DNA from: Acidocella sp. KAb 2-4
GTDB lineage: Bacteria > Pseudomonadota > Alphaproteobacteria > Acetobacterales > Acetobacteraceae
Assembly (NCBI RefSeq): GCF_020567705.1
Contig: NZ_JAJDJU010000002.1
Location: forward strand, 124,001 to 188,000
Length of the DNA stretch: 64,000 nt
Direction of reading: 5' to 3'
A program made the translations under genes and the position numbers. A model generated the notes under the pieces. The model saw only the letters and a program-made list of their open reading frames with translations. It ran no database searches and was not told where the DNA came from. Every line of letters starts with the position of its first letter. The stretch's first letter is position 1. This document shows, one piece after another, positions 51,015 through 60,340 of the stretch.

Positions 51015-52097
51015 ATGAAACTCCGTCTCGCCCTTGCAGCCGCCACCTGCCTTGCGCTGCCGCTAATGGCCCAAGCCCAGCCCGTCACTGGCCCTTATGT
51101 CAGCCTAGGCCTGGGGACGAGCCTTCAGGAGGCCATTCCTTATTCTTACCATCAGGACCTTAACGGTCCGACTGGTAAGCTCAATACGCGCCCGTCTTAT
51201 GCTGGTGCAGCGGCTCTCGGCTATGGCTTCGGCAATGGCCTTCGCGTTGAATTGAGCGGCGATTACGACCGAAATACTGCTCATTCCTTTAATTCGACGT
51301 ATGTTGGTGCGTCGCGCCGTGGCGCCGCCACGGGCGGATTGAACACCTATGGCCTGATGGTGAATGGGTATTATGATTTGTCGCTTGGCTGGCCGGTATT
51401 TCCCTATGTCGGCGCAGGTGTTGGATATCAGTGGCAGCAGCTCTCTCATAAAATTCACGAAGATGCGTGGGGCGTCGTCACCGCTGGCACGCGCGGTTCG
51501 TTCGCTTACGACCTGATCGCTGGTCTGTCCTACCCGCTGCCGATGGTGCCGGGCCTGTCGCTGACTGGCGAATACCGCTTTATGCAACTGGTGCAGAGCC
51601 GGAACTATAATTTCCAATATAGGTTCCCGGGCATCGGGACCAAGATTGGCCAGGAATCGAGCCACACCTTCCTGATTGGCCTGCGCTACCAGCTGTTCAA
51701 CGCCCCGGCGGCGGCCCCGGCTCCGGCGCCCGCTCCGGCCCCGATGGCGGCTCCGGCCCCGGCCCCGGCCAAGACGTATCTGGTGTTCTTCGACTGGGAT
51801 AAGTACAACCTGACCCCGCGCGCGACGCAGATCATCGCCCAGGCGGCCTCCGACTCGAAGACCCAGAACGTCACCACGCTGGATGTCTCGGGCTACACCG
51901 ATACCTCGGGTACCGCCGTGTACAACCAGGGCCTGTCCGAGCGTCGCGCCAAGGCTGTCGCTGCGCAGCTGGTTACCGATGGCGTCCCGGCCTCCGAGAT
52001 CGAGATCCACGCCTATGGCGAGACGCATCTGCTGGTGCCGACCGGTCCGAACGTGCGTGAGCCGCAGAACCGCCGCGTCGAGATCGTGCTGCACTAA
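51015..52097 (+). CDS. OmpA family outer-membrane protein, copy 2
   Basis: Protein of 360 residues with the same plan as copy 1: signal peptide MKLRLALAAATCLALPLMAQAQ, barrel (about 23-230), linker and OmpA C-terminal domain. Signal peptide and C-terminal half are almost the same as copy 3, but the barrel between them (for example NTAHSFNSTYVGASRRGAAT) differs strongly and its DNA is visibly richer in A/T with different codon choices. An in-frame GTG two codons earlier is a possible but less likely start. Confidence 0.9.
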   Translation: MKLRLALAAATCLALPLMAQAQPVTGPYVSLGLGTSLQEAIPYSYHQDLNGPTGKLNTRPSYAGAAALGYGFGNGLRVELSGDYDRNTAHSFNSTYVGASRRGAATGGLNTYGLMVNGYYDLSLGWPVFPYVGAGVGYQWQQLSHKIHEDAWGVVTAGTRGSFAYDLIAGLSYPLPMVPGLSLTGEYRFMQLVQSRNYNFQYRFPGIGTKIGQESSHTFLIGLRYQLFNAPAAAPAPAPAPAPMAAPAPAPAKTYLVFFDWDKYNLTPRATQIIAQAASDSKTQNVTTLDVSGYTDTSGTAVYNQGLSERRAKAVAAQLVTDGVPASEIEIHAYGETHLLVPTGPNVREPQNRRVEIVLH

Positions 52098-52151
52098 GCC
52101 GCCACGCGATCGTCCAAAACACGAACCCCGGCCCAAAAGACCGGGGTTTTT
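51657..52151 (+). repeat. OmpA 3' repeat, copy 2
   Basis: From TCGAGCCACACC near the end of the barrel through linker, OmpA domain, stop and terminator. It is almost identical in DNA to 52935-53429, with 441 coding bases to the stop in each. Confidence 0.88.
52126..52151 (+). terminator. Rho-independent terminator after OmpA copy 2
   Basis: CCCCGG (52126-52131) pairs with CCGGGG (52141-52146), followed by five T. It is the copy 1 element with one G to A change at 52140 that weakens the inner stem. Confidence 0.85.
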
Positions 52152-52286
52152 CGTGAGGTGTGGCAGAAATACTATAGGATCAGGGATTTGCGATCCTGTC
52201 CTGAAATTGTTGTTCTGCCCGATTAATTATTTATTTATTCTCGTCTCTAGAAATTAAATCTTAATGTTTTGGATGAGGATGCACCG
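52152..52286. other. AT-rich intergenic region between OmpA copies 2 and 3
   Basis: No gene. The centre (about 52215-52265) is a run of TTTA/ATTA-rich sequence unlike the rest of the window. A TGAGGA at 52274-52279 is the ribosome binding site of copy 3. A promoter is expected, but I cannot assign the boxes. Confidence 0.4.
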
Positions 52287-53375
52287 ATGAAACTCCGTCT
52301 CGCCCTTGCCGCTGCCACCTGCCTCGCGCTGCCGCTGATGGCCCAGGCCCAGCCGGTTACCGGCCCGTATGTCAGCCTTGGTGTCGGTACCAGCATCGCA
52401 ACCCCCCTCAATTACAACGAAAAACCGACTCCGGGTTGGTGGTCGGGGAAATTACTCAGCCGTCCTTCATACGCTGGTGTGGCAGGGCTGGGCTATGGTT
52501 TTGGCAACGGCCTCCGGATTGAGTTAGACGGAAACTATTACCACAATACGCTTAATAAATCCGATGTGACCGGTAGTACCGGTGTTACGGTTGATAACCG
52601 TTACAGGACGCAAGGCGGGCTCAACACTTACGGTCCGATGGTTAACGTTCTGTACGATATGAATGTTGGCTGGCCCGTTTTTCCTTACGTTGGTGCTGGT
52701 GTCGGCTATCAGTGGCAGCAATTCGCCCATCGCGTGAACGATGGCGGTGGCTATTATTTCAGCGGCACCGAAGGAAGTTTTGCTTATGACCTGATAGCCG
52801 GGGTATCCTACCCGCTGCCGTTTGTACCGGGTCTGTCGGCTACCGCCGAATATCGTTTCATGCAGTTGGTCCAGAGCCGTAATTACAATTTGTTTGCTAC
52901 TGGCGGTGTCCACCGTGCGAAGATTGGCCAATCTTCGAGCCACACCTTCCTGATTGGCCTGCGCTACCAGCTGTTCAACGCCCCGGCGGCGGCCCCGGCT
53001 CCGGCACCCGCGCCGGCCCCGATGGCGGCTCCGGCCCCGGCCCCGGCCAAGACGTATCTGGTGTTCTTCGACTGGGATAAGTACAACCTGACCCCGCGCG
53101 CGACGCAGATCATCGCCCAGGCGGCGTCTGACTCCAAGACCCAGAACGTCACCACGCTGGATGTCTCGGGCTACACCGATACCTCGGGCACCGCCGTGTA
53201 CAACCAGGGCCTGTCCGAGCGTCGCGCCAAGGCTGTCGCTGCGCAGCTGGTTACCGATGGCGTCCCGGCCTCCGAGATCGAGATCCACGCCTATGGCGAG
53301 ACGCATCTGCTGGTGCCGACTGGTCCGAATGTGCGTGAGCCGCAGAACCGCCGCGTCGAGATCGTGCTGCACTAA
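52287..53375 (+). CDS. OmpA family outer-membrane protein, copy 3
   Basis: Protein of 362 residues, same architecture. The signal peptide differs from copy 2 only by silent changes; the barrel carries its own variable segments (for example TPGWWSGKLLSRPS and NKSDVTGSTGVTVDNR), while barrel anchor strands such as GYGFGNGLRIELDGNY and VFPYVGAGVGYQWQQ are shared. The OmpA domain is identical in protein sequence to copy 2 as far as I can see. Followed by its own terminator. Confidence 0.9.
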   Translation: MKLRLALAAATCLALPLMAQAQPVTGPYVSLGVGTSIATPLNYNEKPTPGWWSGKLLSRPSYAGVAGLGYGFGNGLRIELDGNYYHNTLNKSDVTGSTGVTVDNRYRTQGGLNTYGPMVNVLYDMNVGWPVFPYVGAGVGYQWQQFAHRVNDGGGYYFSGTEGSFAYDLIAGVSYPLPFVPGLSATAEYRFMQLVQSRNYNLFATGGVHRAKIGQSSSHTFLIGLRYQLFNAPAAAPAPAPAPAPMAAPAPAPAKTYLVFFDWDKYNLTPRATQIIAQAASDSKTQNVTTLDVSGYTDTSGTAVYNQGLSERRAKAVAAQLVTDGVPASEIEIHAYGETHLLVPTGPNVREPQNRRVEIVLH

Positions 53376-53429
53376 GCGGCACGCGATCGTCCAAAACACG
53401 AACCCCGGCCCAAAAGGCCGGGGTTTCTT
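52935..53429 (+). repeat. OmpA 3' repeat, copy 3
   Basis: Third copy of the conserved 3' module, including the terminator. Differences to copy 2 are few and mostly silent, for example gcccgct/acccgcg in the linker. Confidence 0.88.
53403..53429 (+). terminator. Rho-independent terminator after OmpA copy 3
   Basis: Stem CCCCGGCC (53403-53410) with GGCCGGGG (53416-53423), loop CAAAA, then TTTCTT. It separates the array from the convergent glutamate dehydrogenase gene. Confidence 0.88.
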
Positions 53430-53450
53430 GTGTCTGCGCTTGCCGGTGGC

Positions 53451-54755
53451 TTACGGGTAGAGGCCGCGCTCCGCCCGGGCGGTGAGGATGCGCCCGCAGG
53501 CGACCACGAAGGCCCCGGTGCGCAGGCTGATCTTGTGCTGCTCCGCCGTCTCCCAGATATGCGCGAGCGCGCCGGTGATGATCCGGTCCAGGCGCTGGTT
53601 GATCTCGTCTTCGCTCCAGAAGAACGACGAGAAATCCTGCACCCACTCGAAATAGGAGACGATCACGCCGCCCGAGTTGCAGATCACGTCCGGCAACACG
53701 GTGACACCGCGCGAGGCCAGGATATCATCCGCGGCGGGCACGGTGGGGCCGTTGGCGGCTTCCAGCACCAGCTTAGCGCTGAGACGGTTGGCGCGGGACT
53801 CGGTGATCTGCCCTTCCAGAGCGGCGGGGATCACCACATCCATCTTCACGTCCCAGAAATCCTCGAGGCTGATCGCCTCGCCCCCGGTGAATCCGGCCAC
53901 GGTGCCGAATTGCTGCACATGTGCGCCAAGCGCATGCACGTCCAGCCCGAGAGAATTATAGATCGTGCCGCCATGGTCCTGTACGGCGACGATCTTGGCA
54001 CCCGCCGCCGCGAACAGTTCCGCCGCCGGGGCACCGACATTGCCATAGCCCTGGATGGCGATGCGCGCTTCCTCGATCGGCATCTTCAGCCGCCGCATCG
54101 CCTCGCGCCCGGTAACGAACACGCCATGCCCGGTGGCGCGCACGCGCCCCAGCGAGCCGCCGAGATTGATCGGCTTGCCGGTGACCACGCCGGTCGCCGT
54201 GGCGCCCACGTTCATCGAATAGGTGTCCATCATCCACGCCATGATCTGCGCGTTGGTGTTCACGTCCGGGGCGGGAATGTCCTGATGCGGGCCGATGATG
54301 ATGCCGATCTCGCTGGTGTAGCGGCGGGTGACGCGCTCCAGCTCCTTGCGCGAGAGCTTGGTGGGGTCGACGCGGATGCCGCCCTTGGCGCCGCCATAGG
54401 GCAGGTTTACGGCGGCGTTCTTCACCGTCATCCAGGCCGAGAGCGCCATCACCTCTTCCAGCGTGACGTCAGGATGGTAGCGCACGCCACCCTTGCCGGG
54501 GCCGCGCGAGAGATTGTGCTGCACCCGATAGCCCTCGAAATGCGCGATTTCACCGTTATCGAGTTCGATTGGCACATCCACGATCAGGGAGCGCTTAGGG
54601 CGGCGCAGGGTCTCGGCCCAGCGGGCCAGATCGCCGATATAGGGAACCACACGGTCCACCTGCGCCAGATAGGTGCCCCACGGGCTGGTTGGCGAGGGGT
54701 TGACGTAAGATAGCTTCGAGGAAGGGCTGGGAAAACTGCGGCTGACATCAGCCAT
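53451..54755 (-). CDS. gdhA: Glu/Leu/Phe/Val dehydrogenase (glutamate dehydrogenase)
   Basis: NAD(P)-dependent dehydrogenase of 434 residues interconverting glutamate and 2-oxoglutarate plus ammonia. Substrate and catalytic lysines are at 88 ([11 protein letters not shown]), 112 and 124 (PYGGAKGGI). The Rossmann segment [23 protein letters not shown] follows, and [17 protein letters not shown] is typical. The size and [18 protein letters not shown] match the hexameric type I enzyme of about 420 residues. Cofactor preference cannot be read with confidence. Downstream of the aminotransferase gene on the same strand but separated by a terminator. Confidence 0.92.
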   Translation of the reverse strand: MADVSRSFPSPSSKLSYVNPSPTSPWGTYLAQVDRVVPYIGDLARWAETLRRPKRSLIVDVPIELDNGEIAHFEGYRVQHNLSRGPGKGGVRYHPDVTLEEVMALSAWMTVKNAAVNLPYGGAKGGIRVDPTKLSRKELERVTRRYTSEIGIIIGPHQDIPAPDVNTNAQIMAWMMDTYSMNVGATATGVVTGKPINLGGSLGRVRATGHGVFVTGREAMRRLKMPIEEARIAIQGYGNVGAPAAELFAAAGAKIVAVQDHGGTIYNSLGLDVHALGAHVQQFGTVAGFTGGEAISLEDFWDVKMDVVIPAALEGQITESRANRLSAKLVLEAANGPTVPAADDILASRGVTVLPDVICNSGGVIVSYFEWVQDFSSFFWSEDEINQRLDRIITGALAHIWETAEQHKISLRTGAFVVACGRILTARAERGLYP

Positions 54756-54806
54756 GGCGAATACTCCAGATGGTTTTGCGGCCTCCCGGTTTCTGTGTCC
54801 GGGATG

Positions 54807-54836
54807 AAAAACCCCGGGGCGGCGGGCGCCCCGGGG
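54807..54836 (-). terminator. Rho-independent terminator after the aminotransferase gene
   Basis: On the minus strand CCCCGGGGC (54836-54828) pairs with GCCCCGGGG (54820-54812), followed by five T (54811-54807). It separates the aminotransferase gene from gdhA. Confidence 0.85.
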
Positions 54837-54846
54837 GTCGTCAGGC

Positions 54847-56148
54847 TCAGGCGTGCAGGATCGCCTGTTCCAGAATGTCCAGGCCTTCGGCGAAGACCTC
54901 GTCCTGGATGGTGAGCGGGTAGAGGAAGCGGATGATGTTGTAATACGCGCCGCAGGTGAGCAGGATCAGCCCATGCTTCTGCGCGTAGGTCTGCACTGCC
55001 TTGGCCATCTCCGGCGCGGGCTTGCCGTCCTTGATGAACTCCACCGCGACCATGCTGCCAGGGCCGCGCACATCGGCGATGGCGGGCACTTTGGCGCGCA
55101 GCGCGTTCAGCCGGGCCTTCAGCGTGTCGCCCAGCTTGGTGGCGCGGGCGGGCAGGTTTTCCTCGTCGATGATCTTCAGCACTTCCAGCGCCGCGGCCAC
55201 GGCCAGCGGGTTGCCGGCATAGGTGCCGCCCAGGCCGCCCGGGGCGGGGGCGTCCATCAGCTCGGCGCGGCCGGTGACACCGGCGATCGGCAGGCCCGCG
55301 CCGACCGACTTGGCGAAGGTGAACAGGTCGAACTCGACGCCGTGATAATGCTCGGAGGCGAAGAACTTGCCGGTGCGCGCCGCGCCGGCCTGCACTTCGT
55401 CGGAGATCAGCAGGATGCCATGCTCATCGGCCAGCTTGCGCAGGGCGTGGATGAATTCGGCCGGGGCCTGATAGAACCCGCCTTCGCCCTGCACGGGCTC
55501 GAAGATGAAGGCGGCGACGCGCTTGGGGTCGATGTCGCACTTGAACAGGCGCTGGATGCCGGCCATCGCGTCCTCGACGCTCACGCCATGCAGCGGGTTG
55601 GGGAAGGGGGCGTGGTAGACATCGGCCGGCATCGGGCCAAAATTCATCTTATAAGGCGCGACCTTGCCGGTGAGCGCCATGCCCATCAGGGTGCGGCCAT
55701 GGAAGGCGGCGTCGAACGCGATGATGCCGGAGCGGCCAGTGGCGGCGCGGGCGATCTTCACGGCGTTTTCCACGGCCTCGGCGCCGGTGGTCACGAACAT
55801 CGTCTTCTTCGCGAAATTGCCGGGGGCGCGGGCGGCCATCTTCTCGGCTAGCTCCACATAACCGGAATAAGGCACCACCTGGTAGCAGGTATGGGTGAAC
55901 TTGGCGGCCTGCGCCTGCACGGCGGCGACAACGCGCGGGTTGGCGTGGCCGAGATTCAGCACGCCAATGCCGCCGGCGAAGTCGATGTAGCGATTGCCTT
56001 CGATGTCCCAGATCTCGGCGTTTTGCGCGCGGGCGGCATAGAAGCTCTCAAGCACGCCAACGCCGCGCGGCGTGGCGGCCAGGCGGCGGGCTTCCCAGGC
56101 GGCGTTGCTGCCGGCGGTCTGGGTTGGCGGGAAATCGGCGTTGGGCAT
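54847..56148 (-). CDS. gabT: 4-aminobutyrate aminotransferase
   Basis: Class III PLP aminotransferase of 433 residues that converts GABA and 2-oxoglutarate to succinic semialdehyde and glutamate. Landmarks: the [17 protein letters not shown] region, [37 protein letters not shown] and the PLP lysine 280 in [12 protein letters not shown]. The start at 56148 has an AAGGAG 7 nt upstream on the minus strand; longer in-frame starts are not supported. Divergent from a MocR-type regulator. Other class III omega-amino acid specificities are possible. Confidence 0.9.
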   Translation of the reverse strand: MPNADFPPTQTAGSNAAWEARRLAATPRGVGVLESFYAARAQNAEIWDIEGNRYIDFAGGIGVLNLGHANPRVVAAVQAQAAKFTHTCYQVVPYSGYVELAEKMAARAPGNFAKKTMFVTTGAEAVENAVKIARAATGRSGIIAFDAAFHGRTLMGMALTGKVAPYKMNFGPMPADVYHAPFPNPLHGVSVEDAMAGIQRLFKCDIDPKRVAAFIFEPVQGEGGFYQAPAEFIHALRKLADEHGILLISDEVQAGAARTGKFFASEHYHGVEFDLFTFAKSVGAGLPIAGVTGRAELMDAPAPGGLGGTYAGNPLAVAAALEVLKIIDEENLPARATKLGDTLKARLNALRAKVPAIADVRGPGSMVAVEFIKDGKPAPEMAKAVQTYAQKHGLILLTCGAYYNIIRFLYPLTIQDEVFAEGLDILEQAILHA

Positions 56149-56308
56149 GGGGACACTCCTTGGCATAGACATGGGGCGAAGACGGTGTGGCGGAACCACG
56201 CAGGCATGAACCCGGGGGCGCGTCACGCGCCTTGTACTTGGACAAATGCACAATACGCTCATGTGGCCCTGGCGGAAGGACCAGTTTGCGCTATTTTAGG
56301 GAGCCACT
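56149..56308. promoter_or_regulatory. Divergent intergenic region between gabT and the MocR-type regulator
   Basis: 160 bp with no gene. It must hold both promoters and, by analogy with GabR/PdxR systems, direct-repeat operators. GGACAAAT (56240-56247) and GGACCAGT (56278-56285) are a possible pair of degenerate direct repeats. I could not assign -35/-10 boxes with confidence. Confidence 0.35.
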
Positions 56309-57781
56309 ATGACCACCATCGCCCTCTCTGACTGGCTCCTGGCCCGCATCAATCGCGACGAGGCCACCCCGCTGCACCGGCAATTGCACGAGGCGCTGCT
56401 CGCCGCCGTGCTCGAGGGGCAGTTGCCGGCCGGGCGCAAGCTGCCCTCCAGCCGGTTGCTGGCGCGCGAGCTGGGCGTGGCGCGCAACACGGTGATCGAT
56501 GTTTATGAAACCCTGGGCGCGCAGGGCTGCCTGGAGACGCGCCATGGCAGCGGCACCTTCGTCGCCGATCTCTCCGCCGAGCGCATCGCCCCGCCCGGCC
56601 CGGCGCCGCAGCCCGTGGCCGCGCCCCTGGCGCCGCGGCTCTCCGTCCGCGGCGAGGCGGTGGTCAAGGGCGCGCGGGTGTTTCCCCGGCAATGGGGGGC
56701 GTTCATGCCCGGCGTGCCAGATGTCACCGAGTTTCCCACCCGTGTCTGGGCCCGGCTGCATAACCGGCACTGGAACCGCGCGCCGCCCGAGCGCCTGAGC
56801 TACGCCCCGGCCGGCGGGCTGCCCGCTTTGCGCGTGGCCCTGGCCGAGCATCTGCGCACCGCGCGCGGGGTGCGCTGCGAGCCGGAACAGATCGTCATCA
56901 CCACCGGCATCCACCAATCCATCGACCTCACCGCCCGGCTGCTCACCGACCCAGGCGATACCGTCTGGCTGGAAGACCCGTGCTATTGGGGGCTGCGGCA
57001 TAGTCTGCAATCGCTGGGACTGAAGCTGCGCCCGGTGCCGGTGGATGCCGAGGGGCTGAACTGGTCCGGCACGCGCGGGGCGGCGCCGCGTTTCATCGTC
57101 GCCACCCCCTCGCACCAATATCCGCTGGGCATGGTGATGACCCTGCCGCGCCGCCAAGCCCTGCTGGAGCAGGCGCGCGCGCATGGCAGCTGGATCGTCG
57201 AGGATGATTATGACAGCGAGTTCCGTTACGGCACGCGGCCCATCACCAGCTTGCAAGGGCTCGATCGCGACGGGCTGGTGATCTATGTCGGCAGTTTGAG
57301 CAAGACGTTGTTCCCCGGTTTGCGGATGGGCTACATCGTGGCACCGCCGAGCCTCGCCGCCGCCTTTGCCGAGGGCGTGGCCGAGCTCTACCGCGAGGGC
57401 CAGTTGCAGCAGCAGGCGATGCTGGCCGATTTCATCGCCGAGGGGCATTTCGCCGCGCATATCAGGCGCATGCGCGGGCTCTATAGCCGCCGCCGCCAAG
57501 CGCTGCTGGAGGCGATCCACGCCGAGTTCGGCGAGAGCCTGCCGGTGATGGGCGATAATGCCGGGCTTCACCTCGTCCTCAGCCTGCCGGGGCTGGATGA
57601 TCGCGCCATCGCCCAGGCGGCGGTGGAGGCGGGCGTCGCCACCCGGCCCTTGAGCAGTTATTATCACGGCCATGGCGACGGGCTGAGTGGGCTGCTGCTC
57701 GGCTATGCCTGCGTCAGGGAGGAGGCGATCGCCCCGGCCTTCGCCACGCTGGCCCGGGTGCTGCGGCGCTTCGGGGCGTGA
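56309..57781 (+). CDS. MocR/GabR-type PLP-dependent transcriptional regulator
   Basis: Protein of 490 residues: an N-terminal GntR-type winged helix (TPLHRQLHEALLAAVLEGQL, LPSSRLLARELGVARNTV), a linker (about 85-125), and a class I aminotransferase-like domain with PLP lysine 332 in SLSKTLFPGLRMGY. MocR proteins sense amines or PLP and regulate a divergent gene, here gabT. It therefore probably controls GABA use as GabR does in Bacillus, although a PdxR-like role cannot be excluded. Confidence 0.93.
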   Translation: MTTIALSDWLLARINRDEATPLHRQLHEALLAAVLEGQLPAGRKLPSSRLLARELGVARNTVIDVYETLGAQGCLETRHGSGTFVADLSAERIAPPGPAPQPVAAPLAPRLSVRGEAVVKGARVFPRQWGAFMPGVPDVTEFPTRVWARLHNRHWNRAPPERLSYAPAGGLPALRVALAEHLRTARGVRCEPEQIVITTGIHQSIDLTARLLTDPGDTVWLEDPCYWGLRHSLQSLGLKLRPVPVDAEGLNWSGTRGAAPRFIVATPSHQYPLGMVMTLPRRQALLEQARAHGSWIVEDDYDSEFRYGTRPITSLQGLDRDGLVIYVGSLSKTLFPGLRMGYIVAPPSLAAAFAEGVAELYREGQLQQQAMLADFIAEGHFAAHIRRMRGLYSRRRQALLEAIHAEFGESLPVMGDNAGLHLVLSLPGLDDRAIAQAAVEAGVATRPLSSYYHGHGDGLSGLLLGYACVREEAIAPAFATLARVLRRFGA

Positions 57782-57967
57782 GGCGGTTTAATCCTCTCTA
57801 TTAATATTTTAATCACGATGCTGGGTGGTTGTTGAAATCTCCCCCCGGAATGCGGCAATCTGCTTCACGTGCGGCCCGCTGGCGGGCGTGCCCGTCGTCC
57901 CGGCGTTTATTTTTTTGACCGGATGATGGGGTGCGCCGCCGAATGCCGCGCCTGTGGGAGAGGAAGC

Positions 57968-58714
57968 ATGAACAAGACGCGCCGGCCCGTGATCGGGCTG
58001 ATCACCGATATGCGGGAGTTGGGCGGGATGCCCTTTCAGGTGCTGGGCGATAAATACGCGCAGGCCGTGTCGGAATTCTCCGGGGCGCTGCCGCTGGCGA
58101 TCCTGAGCGAGCGCGGCGGCAACCATATCGGCGAGCTGGTCGAGACTTTCGACGGTTTCCTGTTCACCGGCAGCCCGTCCAATATCCGCCCCTGGCGCTA
58201 TGGCCAGACGGGCGAGGGCGCCGGGCCGTTTGATGACGCGCGCGACGAATTATCCCTGCCGCTGATCCGCGCGGCGCTGGCGGCGCGGGTGCCCTGCCTG
58301 TGCATCTGCCGCGGCCTGCAGGAGCTGAACGTGGCGCATGGCGGCACGCTGCATGTGGAGCTGCCGGAGGGCGACGCGCATCACTCGCCCGAGGATGCGC
58401 CCTATGAAGACCGCTACGCCCCGCTGCATGAGGTGCATCTGGCCCCCGGCTCGCCGCTCGCGCCGCTGTTCGGGGCGGAGCGTTTCGCCGTGAACTCGCT
58501 GCATTATCAGGCGCTGGCGAAGATCGGCGAGGGGCTGGACGTGCAAGGCACCGCGCCGGATGGCGTGCCCGAGGTGGTGACGGTGCCGGGCCAGGATTTC
58601 GCCGTGGGCGTGCAGTGGCATCCGGAATACCGCCCGGACCTGCACCCGCAAAACCGCGCCTTGTTCCAGGGCTTCGGTGAGGCGGCGCGCCGCCGCCGCC
58701 AAGCCCGGGGCTGA
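57968..58714 (+). CDS. puuD: Gamma-glutamyl-gamma-aminobutyrate hydrolase family protein
   Basis: Class I glutamine amidotransferase-like hydrolase of 248 residues (peptidase C26). PuuD releases GABA from gamma-glutamyl-GABA in the putrescine pathway. Nucleophile Cys114 in CICRGLQELN and His218 in QWHPEYRP are present, as is the VNSLHYQAL segment. The ATG at 57968 is behind an AGAGGAAG. The next gene is an aldehyde dehydrogenase 26 bp downstream. A 186-bp gap upstream holds GC-rich inverted repeats but no gene. Confidence 0.88.
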   Translation: MNKTRRPVIGLITDMRELGGMPFQVLGDKYAQAVSEFSGALPLAILSERGGNHIGELVETFDGFLFTGSPSNIRPWRYGQTGEGAGPFDDARDELSLPLIRAALAARVPCLCICRGLQELNVAHGGTLHVELPEGDAHHSPEDAPYEDRYAPLHEVHLAPGSPLAPLFGAERFAVNSLHYQALAKIGEGLDVQGTAPDGVPEVVTVPGQDFAVGVQWHPEYRPDLHPQNRALFQGFGEAARRRRQARG

Positions 58715-58740
58715 AGCCATCAATAGTTTAGGAGAGGTCA

Positions 58741-60168
58741 ATGTCGCATAATCTGCAATTCTATATCGACGGCGCGTGGGTGGACCCGGTGGCCCCGCGC
58801 GTGATCGACGTCATCAACCCGGCCACCGAGGCACCCTTCACCCAGATCGCGATCGGCACCGCGGCCGATGTCGACCGTGCCGTGGCCGCCGCGCGCCGCG
58901 CCTTTGAGAGCTTCAGCCAGACCACGCGCGGCGAGCGCCTGGCCCTGCTCAAGCGCATCCAGGAGGTTTACGCCAAGCGCTATAACGACCTCGCCGAGGC
59001 GATCCGCCTGGAGATGGGCGCGCCGGTGACGCTGGCCACCAAGTCGCAAGCCGCGATCGGCGCCGGGCATATCGCGCAGATCATCAAGGTGCTCGAGGAG
59101 TTCGAGTTCGATGAGATGCGCGGCGGCACGCTGATCACGCGCGAGCCGATCGGCGTGGTCGGCATGATCACCCCGTGGAACTGGCCGATGAACCAGATCA
59201 CCTGCAAGGTCTGTCCGGCTCTGGCGGCGGGCTGCACCATGGTGCTCAAGCCCTCCGAGATCGCGCCGATCGACGCCGTGATCTTCGCCGAGATCATGCA
59301 TGAGGCGGGCGTGCCCAAGGGCGTGTTCAACATGGTGCAGGGCATGGGCGCGGATGTCGGCGCCGCCATCTCCGCGCATCCGGATATCGACATGGTCTCC
59401 TTCACCGGTTCCACCCGCGCGGGCGTGCTGATCTCCAAGGCGGCCTCGGAGACGGTGAAGAAAGTGCATCTTGAACTCGGCGGCAAATCGCCGAACATAC
59501 TGCTCGACGACGCCGATATCGCGAACGCCGTGGCCTCGGGCGTGGTCGATGTGATGCAGAACACCGGCCAGTCCTGCAACGCGCCGACGCGCATGTTCGT
59601 GCCGCGCCAGTTCCGTGACAGCGCCATCGCCGCCGCCAAGACCGCGGCGGACGCGATCACCGTCGGCGACCCCGCCAGCCCGGATATCTATATGGGGCCG
59701 GTGATCAGCGATCTGCAGTTCAACAAGATCCAGGACATGATCCAATCCGGCATCGACGAGGGCGCGACCCTGGTGGCCGGCGGCACGGGCCGTCCGCCCG
59801 GGCTGAATGTGGGCTATTACGTCCGCCCCACCGTGTTCGCCGATGTGACGCCCGAGATGCGTATCGCCCGCGAGGAGATCTTCGGCCCGGTGCTGTCGAT
59901 GATGTTCTACGACACCGAGGAGGACGCGGTGCGCATGGCCAATGACACGGTGTACGGCCTCGCCGGCTACATCCAGTCCGGCAGCCATGAGCGCGCGCAA
60001 AAAGTGGCGCGGCGGCTGCGCGCGGGCACGATCTACATCAACAACCCCAAGGGCGATCTCAACGCGCCATTCGGCGGCTACAAGCAATCCGGCAACGGGC
60101 GCGAATGGGGCGTGTGGGGGCTGGAGGAGTTCCTCGAAATCAAGGGCGTGGTCGGCTACGGCCAATAA
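58741..60168 (+). CDS. NAD(P)-dependent aldehyde dehydrogenase
   Basis: Aldehyde dehydrogenase superfamily enzyme of 475 residues. Catalytic Cys279 (NTGQSCNAPTR) and Glu245 (LELGGKSPNI) are in place, with the FTGSTRAGVLIS cofactor segment and the PWNWPMNQITCKVCPAL loop before them. Context with puuD and gabT suggests oxidation of succinic semialdehyde or gamma-glutamyl-aminobutyraldehyde, but substrate specificity is not readable from sequence alone. A ribosome binding site TAGGAGAGG precedes the ATG. Confidence 0.9.
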   Translation: MSHNLQFYIDGAWVDPVAPRVIDVINPATEAPFTQIAIGTAADVDRAVAAARRAFESFSQTTRGERLALLKRIQEVYAKRYNDLAEAIRLEMGAPVTLATKSQAAIGAGHIAQIIKVLEEFEFDEMRGGTLITREPIGVVGMITPWNWPMNQITCKVCPALAAGCTMVLKPSEIAPIDAVIFAEIMHEAGVPKGVFNMVQGMGADVGAAISAHPDIDMVSFTGSTRAGVLISKAASETVKKVHLELGGKSPNILLDDADIANAVASGVVDVMQNTGQSCNAPTRMFVPRQFRDSAIAAAKTAADAITVGDPASPDIYMGPVISDLQFNKIQDMIQSGIDEGATLVAGGTGRPPGLNVGYYVRPTVFADVTPEMRIAREEIFGPVLSMMFYDTEEDAVRMANDTVYGLAGYIQSGSHERAQKVARRLRAGTIYINNPKGDLNAPFGGYKQSGNGREWGVWGLEEFLEIKGVVGYGQ

Positions 60169-60185
60169 GCCGCGCCATCCCCCGG

Positions 60186-60213
60186 AAAGGGCCGCCGCGT
60201 GCGGCCCTTTTTT
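60186..60213 (+). terminator. Rho-independent terminator after the aldehyde dehydrogenase
   Basis: GGGCCGC (60189-60195) pairs with GCGGCCC (60201-60207) and is followed by six T; A residues before the stem extend the pairing. Confidence 0.9.
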
Positions 60214-60248
60214 CTTGCCCGGCGGCGCGACACCTCACGGGTATCAAA

Positions 60249-60274
60249 CCATACTGAAAATGTATGGGATTTTT
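60249..60274 (+). repeat. Second hairpin with T-tract, in the benE leader
   Basis: CCATAC (60249-60254) and GTATGG (60262-60267) form a short stem followed by GATTTTT. It lies 67 nt before the transporter start and could be a weak terminator, an attenuator or an operator. Confidence 0.35.
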
Positions 60275-60340
60275 GCTTGCTTGCCGGCTTTTGGGCTGCA
60301 ATCCTGTCCCTAACATCGGTGGAAAATCTTAGGGGGAGTT

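Noticed and set aside
57782-57967. Terminator or small RNA upstream of puuD
   Set aside because: There are GC-rich short inverted repeats (GCCCGC/GCGGGC) and a later T-run, but they are not adjacent in a terminator arrangement and nothing supports a transcript.
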